A DNA stretch of 64,000 nt from Eudorina sp. 2006-703-Eu-15 (taxonomy: Eukaryota; Chlorophyta; Chlorophyceae; Chlamydomonadales; Volvocaceae): contig BDSI01000101.1 in the NCBI GenBank assembly GCA_003117195.1, positions 154,756 through 218,755 on the forward strand, in the 5' to 3' direction. Made by a program: the position numbers and the translations under genes. Below the pieces are notes generated by a model that was not told the DNA's origin, made no database searches, and saw nothing but the letters and a program-made list of their open reading frames with translations. Shown piece after piece: positions 36,901-47,900 of this stretch; the stretch's first letter is position 1; each line of letters starts with the position of its first letter.

Positions 36901-38678
36901 GTCACTGGCGAATGTGAGTTGCAAAACGACGTGCATACGCCCGGCACTGGAGCTGGATGTCTGATTAGGTGTGCCTGCCCACGTTACCGGGTTGCCGTTG
37001 CCGGCGTACAGCGGGCATCATGACGGGTCGGCTGAGGTTGCAAGCAGTGCAGAGGTGGCAGAGTCAGTCCCCGTTGCCGGGCTTGAGCTATGTAGGGGCA
37101 GTCAGTCCCCGTTGCCGAACTTGAGCTCTGTGGACACCAAACATTCCACCTGGCCTGCAGCGGGGCGGCATTGGTATTCCAGCGGTTGCATACCCTATCA
37201 CGGACCGAGCAGGGCAACATATTCATGGCTTTACACGAGCTGTGGTGCCTGCTACGTGAAGTTGTTATTGTAACAGACACGCTTGGGTTGCTTGGGCGGA
37301 TGGCCATGCGGGCCATAAGTTTGTACGGCTTTAACGGAGACAGCTTTGTTCGCCATTTAGGTCCGCATTAGGTGCAGTGTGCAGGTGGAGTTCATTTGTT
37401 AAGGGCAGATTGGCGTGCCCGGGCGTGCAACATGTACTACTTCTTGCGAACACGGCCGTGTTGTCCTCCATGAAGCAGCCTACGATAATACCTACCAGTA
37501 GCAGGGTAACGCGCGGCTCACTTCGTGAAGAGGCAATGGGGTTCAACTTGGTAGGTAATGGGAGCGTGCCGGAGCCGTAGCATCTTTGTAAAATACACTG
37601 ACAGCACCCCCTTTTTTCTGGTGCATGAGCCCCGGCATCCCGTCGTCGAAATGTGACGGCCAAACCCTGCCAAACACACTACCGGCCGTTGTGCAGTTAA
37701 GACAAGGCAGGCTGTACAAAACTGGCACAAATACCTCATTTAGGCGAAATCGTAATGCCGCCTACCACCTTTCATCGCTGTGTGAGCCAACGATGCGAGA
37801 GCGCCAATGAGGGGAAGGAATGTTGCTGGCATCGGCCCTGGCACTCTGCAGGTTTGCGCACGGTAGGGATGGCTCGGCTGGTACCGCGCGCCGTGACGCG
37901 TTCTGGCTACTATAACGCGACCAGCAACAAGCTCTTTTCAACACCAAACAGTCCACAAGAAATATGCGAAGCATGCCCATCAGCGTCCTCATGGCATTAG
38001 CGCATTACTCAACCAAGCCGATGACATCCCAGGTTCCCAGCTTCCCAGGACCCGTCCCACAAGATTTTACTATATACAAGGGGAAATCCGTCCCGTAGTG
38101 CATGCTATGCAATCAATGTGCGCGTGCCCACACACCACAGGCCATCATCCCTGACACAGTCCTACAGCACACTCCTGCCGGAGCATAAAACACGCTCAAG
38201 ACGTTTCACGGCCCACCGGAAGAGCAATCTGCACCGCCGACGACGGCAAAGGGCGACGACAATTAGCTGCCTGTAGTAATACGTACAGAGTAGCGCGTGT
38301 GGACCCCGAAAACCGACTCATGACCCCGACCGCACAACAAGTAACAAGCGAGGAAGGGACACCAACAACAGCCATGGAATTCCAGGCATACATGTCCATC
38401 CACAGACACGAAATAACATGCGGATGCCGCCTTCCGAGACCTGCGCGACATGCTTCAAAGCCTCATGCCGCCATCATACGGATGAAAGAAAGTGCAAAAA
38501 CTGCATAAGTCTGGTTGTGTATGAGATGGACGTATGACATTTTATTCAGAGCGAGGGAAAAATGCCCGCCACCCGCTGTCCGCGATTTCAGTTTGCTTCC
38601 ATATGAGGAAGGAACAAAGGGGCTCAGTACAAGTTCGGTCCATCAGTCCGTGATTTCAGCAGGTCGCCGGTCACTGCG
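36901..38678. other. Convergent intergenic region, TIM8 / F-box gene
   Basis: No convincing gene is present. TGTAA at 37269-37273, about 370 bp past the TIM8 stop, is the likely end of that mRNA. The remainder contains only short frames with random-looking translations. A near-repeat of GGGGCAGTCAGTCCCCGTTGCC-like sequence occurs twice between about 37060 and 37125 (two copies of roughly 30 bp). Confidence 0.5.
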
Positions 38679-40604
38679 TCAATGCGTCGGTGACTGCGAG
38701 TTGCGGCCGGGTGGGGCACCAGGTGGCGCACCGGAAGCCGGTCCCGCTGCGGGTGCCGGCTTCGGCCGCCGCGCTTGCAGCTCCTCCTGCTCGCCCGGGC
38801 TAAGCGTGTGCAGAACATCGAACGCCGCGCGCTGCCAGGCAGTGATGGCCAGCTTGACGGCGCACTTGTAGCTGTTCGGCAGCTGCAACCTGAGCTCGAG
38901 GGGACCCCTGCGCGCCACAGTCCGGTCACGGTCACGGTCAAACCAGCGCCTCTCAGTCCGGTCACGGTCACGGTCACAGTCCAGGAGAATGGCATCAACA
39001 TCAAGCAGGATTACACACCCTCTGCGCTCTTACTTGTAAGCCCTGGAGACCGAGTAGTTGTTCTGCCACACCATCTCCGCGCCGTCCTCGGGATTGTTTA
39101 TGATGAAGGATATTGCCCGCGGCGTCACCAGGATCTCAACCACCGTGTCCTTCATGATGGGGAACCGCACCGGCAGCAGGCTCCCCACCGTGATCGCTGA
39201 GCAGAAGCCCGTGGCGCGCTCCTCCGCTTCGTTGGGCGTGCATTTGTGAAGCGCCTTCGCGTGGTCCTGAGGACGGAGAAAGCAAACGGAAGTTAGACGG
39301 TACCGTATCAGGCGGAGAAAGACGACGACAATGCGCCCCATTCGCAAGGCTGTGTGAACCCCTACGTATGATACAACGCGCGATGTCGAAGTGCCACGGC
39401 CTCGAGTCCCACGGCGATACCTTGCGCTCAGGCCTGATGCAAGCAGGACGAGGAACGGACACGTTGGCAACACGAGCGCCCTAGCCCAACGCCGCACCAC
39501 GCACGCACCTGCAAGTCCAGCGGCACCACCCCGAACTGCAGGGGTGCAAGGCGATTGAAGGGAGAAGGGGTGCCGGCGTGAGGCCACAAATGCATTCCCG
39601 ATTACCTGAACAGCGTGCTTCTGGACAAACACCAACTCCATGACGTGTTTGTATTACGGTAGTAAATCATCCCATTGCTCCAGGTGAAGACTGTGATCCA
39701 GATGTTGACTGGCAGTAAACTGGATCACCTATTCAGACATTCAGGATACCCGGACGAAGGGTCTACGAAAGGCACGTCGCGGTAACCCAGTCGCGCACGT
39801 TTGCCACTTGATATGACAAACGATACCTCCACACACTCCCTGCGTACCTCTACGGCGTTGTTGCCGCGCAGCTGGAGCTTCCAGCGCAGGACGGGCGCTT
39901 GAGCCGTGGAAACATCGCTGAGAAGCAGGCGTGGGCCAGGCTGGTCTAACCGAATCTCCCGGACAACCGACTCCCCCGAGCCATCCGAGCTTGTAGATAC
40001 TTCCGTGAACGAGAAATGCTGCTCCTCGCCACGTAACAGGTCGAACTTCGTCGCTGTTTCCTCAATCGCCAAACGCTGCAACCAGTTGTAATCCCTGCAT
40101 TGCACGTCATTATAGACGATGGAGGGCTCTGTGGACGATGCCCTACCCAAAGCTAGCCAAGAGGCGAAGCATGACGAAGGCAGGGTTATGTAGAACATGC
40201 GCAACTGTTGACTTCGCGCTGTGGAAAAGGCCGCAGATAAATGTACAAGTTTTGCGGTGCCAAGCCTATCGGACTTCATAAACAATCCCCGACGTCGTAA
40301 GTCGCGTCAGCAGAACCGCATACCTCCAGCGCTGCGCTTGTGCGTAGCCCACTCGTGCCACAAGTTTCTCCTTCGCTACTCGCTTGGTAAGATTCTTGAA
40401 GTCCCGACACAAGGTGTTCAGGGCCATTAATGAGCTCGCCGGAAGGCGTAATAGAATTTGATGCAGCACGCCATCTGGAAGAGATAAAAAGGGGACGCCG
40501 CTGCTGCCGTCCTCCTGATTTTGAGCCAAATCCACGCCAGAGACTACTTCGGCCCGTGCGCGCTTCGTCGGGCGTTGGTTCTCAGTATCGGCGACTGCCT
40601 CCAT
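38679..40604 (-). CDS. F-box protein with unassigned C-terminal region
   Basis: Probable substrate receptor of an SCF ubiquitin ligase. Six exons in phase: 40324-40604, 39827-40094, 39606-39635, 39509-39535, 39034-39266, 38679-38889, giving 349 residues. The F-box is at about residues 35-80: FLSLPDGVLHQILLRLPASS then MALNTLCRDFKNLTKRV. The rest has no WD, kelch or LRR repeats. It contains a beta-rich region (QHFSFTEVSTSSDGSG, PVLRWKLQLRG), two tiny exons of 30 and 27 nt encoding LVFVQKHAVQ and FGVVPLDLQ, a conserved-looking block (ALHKCTPNEAEERATGF, EILVTPRAISFIINNPEDG), and a Pro/Ala-rich end. The start used is the second ATG of its frame; one 21 codons upstream is also open. The micro-exons are supported by phase and splice signals but need mRNA evidence. 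Confidence 0.8.
38921..38982. repeat. GGTCAC hexamer repeats in two blocks
   Basis: Two copies of a short block built from GGTCAC units, separated by about 20 bp, lie inside the last intron of the F-box gene. Confidence 0.75.
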
Positions 40605-41699
40605 GACAGCCCCTGAGAGAAAAAGCGATCCCTTGCAAAAGTTCCCGGACTTCAAGTTCGAGGCCAAAAGTCCTACGACGAAGGAGCTCCTTCCTATTCA
40701 AGTCACTGTAAAGTTGAAAATATTGCGTTATTTGGACGCTGCTTTGTTAAAGGTAGTTGTGCTCTGAAGTTTACCAAGCTCGAGCGATCAGGAAGCTATT
40801 TTATGTCACGGCGCCGTACTTGTACAGCCAACCTAATCCAGCTCGCGTGCCTAGTTTGTTCGCTAGATCAGAAAGCGCACTAGGTGCAACTGGAGAACTC
40901 GGATATATCAGCTCGTCTAAAAACGGACATGTACCATCCCGCCGGTTATTCTTCTTGAAACCTACCGCTTGTAAACACGCAAAATTATGCGTTGGTAACG
41001 ATGGTTTTCCCGAGCAGTACATGTGGTAGAACAAAGGGGCGCGCGAGTACTATGGTACGATACCCCTGCCAGGATGCCACATCTAGCCGCGTTATCTTTA
41101 CAAGACGAGCAATCCCAGTTTGGGGTTATGTGGGAGGGCGTTGCTGGTGCTTGTTCGTGCGGGACTGGAGGGATGGCTGAAGCAGCACCTGTACGGCGAG
41201 CGATCAGCGTTACTGCTGGTCCCCCTTGTACGCAAGGATTGGCTTTGAGCGCCCTGAAGGCTCCGGAAAATGCCTCCGATGGCCGACCTGCACATCCACG
41301 CCCCGGGGCGCGGCCATGAACCCATCCATGCAACGGCGCCAATTCGTCGCGTCCGGTGGTGGCGCAATGCGCCAGCACGAAACGCGATACAACGCGTCGG
41401 TTAGATTGTATGATTCGGAACATCTTCAAGTTCTCAGGGGGAGCTTATAACGTGGGCTGGCCCTTCCTGGCCAACTTCGGGGCAGCGGCTTTGGGTGTAG
41501 GATGTAGGGGCGTGCGGCTGCGCACGCTTCGTGACGCCGTACAGGCCCGGGGCCCAGACACACGCGCGTGTAACGCCGACCACAATCCAACGAAAATCCC
41601 CCGGCCCCCCCCCACACACACACACCCACACACACACGGCCTCACCAAACATGCGGTGCACACGGACGGCTGCCCGCAGACCGCTCCTTCACAGCACAT

Positions 41700-41757
41700 T
41701 ACTCGAGCATTGTCTTCATGTGTCACATTACTTGAGCATTGCCTTCATGTGTTCAGC
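41700..41757. repeat. 28-bp tandem duplication
   Basis: Two adjacent copies of ACTCGAGCATTGTCTTCATG-type sequence with a few differences. It is non-coding and near the left copy of the larger direct repeat. Confidence 0.75.
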
Positions 41758-41851
41758 AAAGTGTGGGAACGGGTCCTTGGCTGGGCGCCACGAATTGGCG
41801 CTGTGGTGGGTTGGATTCGATGCCTTAGTAGAATTATTATTAGGATGTTAC

Positions 41852-42049
41852 AGCGGACCCCACGGGTCATCGGTGACAGCCCCGGCGACAGCCGAGGCTT
41901 CCTCACCATACACTGCCTAAACGAACTAACGCCACCATGGGGCTCCGGACAGGCTCCCCAAGTGCACCGAAACACTCCCCGGGCCCACACCACCAGGGAA
42001 CCACCCCGTTCCTGAGAACCAACCATGGCAAGGGATAAAACCCGCTCAG
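41852..42049. repeat. Diverged direct repeat, left copy
   Basis: Shares a series of blocks in the same order with 42868-43053: GGACCCC-CGGGTCA, CCGGACAGGCTCC-CAAGTGC, CACCAGGGAACCACCCC, TTCCTGAG-ACCA and CCCGCTCAG. Spacing between copies is about 1.0 kb. The element class is unknown. Confidence 0.7.
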
Positions 42050-42867
42050 GGGGAGTTAGCCACCAGGGCGCCCCTATTAGCGAACCACCACCCCAACCAA
42101 GGCGGGCTCACGTCTCCAGCGGTGGCCCGTAGTCTTGGAGGGCCACGGGGGCTCGCGAGTCACCATCAGGGGCCTGCCCGTACGGTCCCACCGGGCCGAA
42201 AAAACCGCCCACACCTAACGATAGCTCCACTGGGCGTCAGTGCTCTGTCCACCCGCGGTCTATTACGACAGAATACCTACAGGGCTTAAGACTCCTGGCC
42301 TGACGGAACCGGGCCACGTACCCTGGGAGTTCTGCGATGACCTGAGGCTCATTCCAGCGTTGGCTCGACACACATGCCAGGATGTGATCACCCTCCCATT
42401 ATCCATCATCCGGTCTCACCCTCCCATTATCCGTCAACCGGTCTCACAGGCATCCGACCTTTCCGGGCGGGCGTCCACGGTGCAGTGGGACAGTCGGCTC
42501 TCGTCCATGCCGCCCGGCCCCATGACCCCTGGGTCGCAAACCCAACCACACTCTGGTTTATCCTCACCACGCCTCGCATGCCACACATGTCCTCCTCCGC
42601 CTCCTCCTACTACTACTACTACGACGACGGGTTCGTGGGGGCGGTAGGGGCGGGCAAGCGCTTTGCGCCGCAACGGGTTCTTGAGGGCCCCCAGGGGAGA
42701 ATGGGCCCCAGGGGACGGATCCATGACCTGAAAGACCCATGATCTGGTGCCCTGAAAGACCTATGATATGATCCATGACCTGAACGGACCCCAGGGCAGC
42801 TGGGCAGGTAGTTGTCTAAGCGAGGAAAGAGGTCAGTCACAGTCATCCCGGCGGCAACTTGTTATAA

Positions 42868-43053
42868 AGTGGACCCCGCGGGTCACCGCAGCCTCCTCAC
42901 CCGCCTCACCACACAATGCACAAACAAAATCGCGTCACTGCGGCGCGCCGGACAGGCTCCACAAGTGCACCGAAAAAACACCACGCACCCGCTCCACCAG
43001 GGAACCACCCCTTTCCTGAGGACCAGCCACAGCCAAAGATACAGCCCGCTCAG
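42868..43053. repeat. Diverged direct repeat, right copy
   Basis: Right partner of 41852-42049, same orientation, with small insertions and deletions. The interval between the copies has no recognisable protein, so an LTR-type origin is possible but not shown. Confidence 0.7.
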
Positions 43054-43390
43054 ATGCGAACCACCCGCGTGATCCTGGCCCATCCTCGCTCCTCCTCCCA
43101 AAGCGTGTTTCCAGGGGCTTGTTGGATAGGGCACGTCAGTCCTGCCGCGCTGTGCGCCGCATCAATTTCATTACATGCCGCGGAGGTGCGGACAGCGCAG
43201 CGGCAGCGCCACCTGGCCGGTGCCGCGATGGGGTCTCTCTCGACACCCCGGAGCTAAGCGATACCGCGGATGAAACGCCTATTCAAATTGCATTTGGGGC
43301 GCGTCGGCCACTGCAGCGGAAGCTCGATGGCGTGACCGCGGTGCTAGCGAGGTGCGCGCTGCAGAGGGAGGGGGGGTAAGCGTGAAGTAT

Positions 43391-43540
43391 TTATTGCACG
43401 GTCACCGCTAAGCCCGCCATGAATTCCCGGAGCCCCAAATAGCTGTGCAGTAGGTCGGTGCCAAAACCTCGGTCAGCCCGTGTCACCTCACCAGCGTTTC
43501 TCCACTCTGCTGCCAACTCCTCATCATACACCATCGTCGT
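43391..43540 (-). pseudogene. Possible protein prenyltransferase beta-subunit remnant
   Basis: A minus-strand frame ends RGFGTDLLHSYLGLREFMAG and then a stop. The DLLHSYLGL block resembles the last helical repeat of protein farnesyl/geranylgeranyl transferase beta subunits, where Asp-x-x-His-x-Tyr/Phe-x-Gly/Leu is usual. No other exon of such a gene (for example the zinc-binding Asp/Cys motifs) was found in the neighbouring kilobases. Treat it as a weak lead; it may be chance. Confidence 0.2.
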
Positions 43541-44993
43541 ATAACATAGTCGACCGAGCCCACTCAGGGTCCCGCACCTGCCCTGACCTGACTTGCCCGG
43601 CCTGAGGTACCCGTCGGCGGATGACGCCCGCACTTCACGAATGTCCAGAAACGCATCACCAGCTGTTAGGTGGTTACCTGCCTCACCTGGCGCCCTGCAC
43701 AAGTCATGCGCCCTGCAGATTTCATTGGAAAGTCATGGAGGGACTCAACCGCCTGGTACGTCCCTCGACCCGGGTTACGCCGGGAAATGACTTTTGGCAT
43801 CATCAATGCAATTCCGGGCATCGCGGCACCCGTCGGAACTCGGAAGGCAGTGCGACACGGCGGTCAGCGACCGACGGCAAGGGGTGGTCGGCGGGGACTG
43901 AGCGCAGCAGGAGACCAAACGACACGGATGAACAAGACGAGTCCAGACGTCCGGCGTTACGTACCACAGGCCATGCGTGATAGCCGTTGGCGTGGACAGT
44001 CGTGAGTTTGCTCTCCCCTACCGTGCCCAGCTTTGCTTTGCGATTTACGTCGCCCCGCTTTTTCAGACTCCTGCTAACGCCACAGGCAAAGCGGCGTCTA
44101 TTCGGCACCTCCGTCATGCCAGCATTCCAACCCGCCAACAGCAGCAATAAGGCCATGCACCAGAAACGCGACTGGTGACCAGAGCGAGCGCAGTTGGAGC
44201 GGCCGTGCGCCTCAAAATCACAGCACAGGCAAGAGCCAGTCGGCGGCGGCAATCACGGCCGCTAACAAAAACACTGTACCCCGCGTCCCGGCTGCGCCCG
44301 GAGCTAGGGTGCCCTCTGGGCCCTTCTGAACCTCCTGTGTGTTCCCACCAAGCGGAGCCGTCCCATCACAGATTGGACGGTTGGCCCACCAATACGACTC
44401 AACAGCCGATATCAGCAGTCAATAAACAGTGCCAATCTACAGCGCCTGCAAATGGCGCGCATGCGCACCTGGGTCCAGCTCAGTCAGCGGAATGCATGTG
44501 ACAGTGGTCACAGTTCCGTAATCACGTGTGGACACGCACGTTTCACCCTCCTGGTGCAAACAGACAGAACCTTCCTGCAAACACGAGCTGGCACGAACAT
44601 ACGGGAACTGGAAGGCGCATGGGCGGGAACGCAGTGCCCACTCCTCTTCCTACATCCATTTGGCCAACGGAGGGGGGTTTGGGCAGGCGGCCGAAGCGCA
44701 ACCACTCCACGCAAGGTGAACTCCCAGAGTTTGCGGGGCGTTTCGAGGAACAGCCGATCAGTCCCGCAAAGCCCGCGACGCTGAACGTAAAGCCTGCAGC
44801 AACACGCCCAATAGAATGCCAATACACCGGGTAGGGTGAACAAGAGGGTGCCAGCCATGTCTGGCACAGCACAGTCCGCTTGCCGTCCAGGCGTGTCCTG
44901 CGACCTGCGCATTCCCGACTCGACCATAACTGCGAGCTTCTGCCCAACCTGGGACCAACACACGACTTCTTTTGCCCCAGGCGGCGACATGGG

Positions 44994-47900
44994 CTAGGGC
45001 GCTGAATCTCTGCCGGCTACGGCTGCGTGGCCCTCGCTCGAACACGTCTCTTTCTTGCCCTCGCCGTTGCCCCCGTCAGCCCCGCTATCGCCGCCAGATC
45101 CGGAGAGCAACTGCCCAAGCCGGATGGTACCCGCCCTGGTGATCTCCATGTACAGGTACGGGCTTTCCGGCTCGTAGCTCAGGTACTCGCACCCCAGCCG
45201 GGACTCCCGCGAGACCGCCGGCTCGATCTGAGTGCCCTCGCCCCACTCGTTGTAGCTGGTGATGGACACAAACTGAGCACCGATACCCAGCACGGAGGCC
45301 CACTGGGTGCGGTACCTGCGTCAACCCAGTCGCGTGGAAGCGCGCTGCTGAGGCGGAGCCTATAGTGGTGTGGGGGCATGCACGAGGCCTAGGACAGTCG
45401 GCCGCGTAAAGGCATGGCAAAGCGTGTTGCGCGGACTCGGTAAACTCGCACACAGCATCTGGCCACCAGTCATTCGCAAACCACCGCATCTATTGAATCG
45501 ATAGTCATGCCGACAAGGAGCATGAACATGCGGTCCGTGACTGGCATGGAGGTTACGGGGTTTCAGTAACCCTAGTTGAGTAACTAGCTGGCCAACCCTG
45601 GCTCGGCGAAGGTCACTGCACGCAGCGATCGATGCGCCGCACCCCGCCGCCGCGTCCTCACCTCTTGCCGTCGTCGCGGGAACGCGTCGCCCCCAAGTTC
45701 CAGGGCCGTATCTTCCCGTCTGCAGGCCAGGTGGAAAGGAGGAACAACCCACGGTTGGGCACGCATCGGAGCCAGCGCTCCCCCAAGCACCGCGTGGCTG
45801 GCAGTCGCCTAGGTCCCGAGCGGATATCCCCAGAGCAGCTTACCATTGTACCCCGGCCCTATGCTCGGTACAAACAACATGTGGTTCCGTAGGGCCCACC
45901 TGCAGCGACACGCAATAAAGTAGGGCACCGTCAGCATTTGTTGTCTCCAAAGGCAAAATGCCCCACACCTCCCTGGCTGGACCCAGTTTGGTCGTGCGAT
46001 GTGCCTGCTGCCCGCCCCTCTTACGCTTGCATGGCGGGCCAGTTGTCCGGGTTGCTGCCAAAGGACACCTGCTCACTGGGCGTACAGCAGGCAGCGAGAG
46101 GGGCGAGGTATCACGATCATGCACACGAGGGCCCTGGACCGCAGGGACTAAAGAGACATGATTGGGTCAGCGACATGACGCACCACCCTCACAACACCCT
46201 TACAGGCCCCTGATGGCGACAGCATTGGAGACGCCGCGCAACGCGGGCGCCGCAGCAGCCTTTCAAAGGCGCGCGAATGAACAAGCTGCAGCAGCCGGCA
46301 GGGACACCACGGGCAAACTTACGTGCTGAAGTATGAATAAAATCCGTCGAAGCCTGCATCCATACAAAGTGCGTAGGCACGAAGGGTCAGATTGTTGTAC
46401 GGGTTCGTTTGGGTCGCTACCCGGTACCATATGCGGTGCTTGCGCTGCCTCGTAAACCACACGCACACACAAACACAGGGCTCAGTCTCCCCAACACACA
46501 CAACTTACAGGCTCAACGGCCGTTCACGTTTGCTGGACCGAGTCATCCTAGCGGGTTAGTGCATCATGCATTGAGTGGACCGCACCGGACACCGCACCGG
46601 ACACTTGCGACAGCCCGAAGCCGATCCATGTCCATGCCCCGTGAGCCGCGAAGAGCAGGACTGCGGGGGAAGGGTGTGTGTGCCGTGCCCCTCTGCTCAA
46701 GTGCAGCACCCACCTGCCGGGAGGAGATCCTCATCGCCGTCATCCTTGTCCAGCCACAATCCCAGGAAGAAGCCTGGGTGGGTAAGATGTTGCAACGGAC
46801 AGTTGCATGGACACGTAGCAGCAAGGGAGACGGGGAGCGTTACCCGCCGTACATGATTGTGGTGCAGGTCACAAAGATCTGTACGCACATTCATCCATTC
46901 AATAATGAAAAGGTCCCCCTGTCGGCAGTCCGGTCAGTGGGAGTTGCGAGCGGCGCTGTGCAGCAACCAGGACCTGGAGGTCGCAGCGCCCATCGGGTCC
47001 CAGTGGCCCATCGCCGGGCCTCGTGGCGGCTTCACCAGGCAAGAGGCCAAGAGCCAGCCCGCGCACCGTCTTGCGGCGTCCCGCGCACGTTCAATGGCCC
47101 ATCATTGCGCCGAAGCAGTTTCGCCCAGTCCCCAGCCGGAATCCGGTACGAATCGTACACGTAGTACACTGGCAAGCCTGCAGGTACCACGGCGTAATGG
47201 CAGGCACGTGCGCCGTCGGGCTGCTTGTGCGGCGGGCGAGCGCCGCGAAGGGTGGCCCTTCGTAAGCAAACAGATGCGCGCAGACATTAACTTTGGTGCG
47301 CAGGTAATGCTTGATTTTCTTGACCACCCAATGCAGGCACCCACGCATCCTATGTAAAGCGCACTGATACGTACGGTCCCGGTACAGATGCCGTCACCGT
47401 ACATGACCCGAGTTCCGTACCATTGAACCGCAGTACAGCGTTGGAGTCCCTGTACTTGTTGCTCAGGTACAAAAGGTCTTCGTACACAGTGTCCTTTGTA
47501 CGACCTGCAACGTGTACGGGGGGGCCGGAGCTCTGTAACAGAGGTTGCGTCTCCACAAACCGCGGACATCCAGTGGCAGCAGCCGTGCCGGCAGCGCCCC
47601 TAACAGCGCAAAATTCAGTGTATCCACAGGCCCCACATGCACACGTAACTCATCACCCACAGGCCCCACATGCACACGTAACTCATCACCCACAGGCCCC
47701 ACATGCACACGTAACTCATCACCCACAGGCCCCACATGCACACGTAACTCATCACCCACAGGCCCCACATGCACACGTAACTCATCACCCACAGGCCCCA
47801 CATGCACAAGGCACGAGGGCTCCACGTGCGCCTGACAAGGGCGCATCCCACGTCGCCACGGCGCAACGCCGCGGCCTTGAGCTGCCTGGCGGGAGGGGCC

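Larger units (their letters stand above)
40605..44993. other. Gene-poor region with repeats, F-box / GH99
   Basis: This 4.4 kb stretch has no gene I can support. Its left end should hold the F-box promoter and its right end the GH99 3' untranslated region. It contains a diverged direct repeat (41852-42049 and 42868-43053), a 28-bp tandem duplication (41700-41757), a doubled 30-bp unit near 42388-42450 and CA-rich simple sequence near 41610-41640. No reverse transcriptase, integrase, transposase or terminal inverted repeat was recognised. One minus-strand frame at 43391-43540 is discussed as a possible gene remnant. Confidence 0.5.

Noticed and set aside
41850..43060. Autonomous LTR retrotransposon
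   Set aside because: The direct repeats enclose only about 0.8 kb with no gag, protease, reverse transcriptase or integrase motif and no clear TG...CA ends.
47626..47811. CRISPR-like array
   Set aside because: Units are contiguous with no unique spacers, and the genome is eukaryotic.
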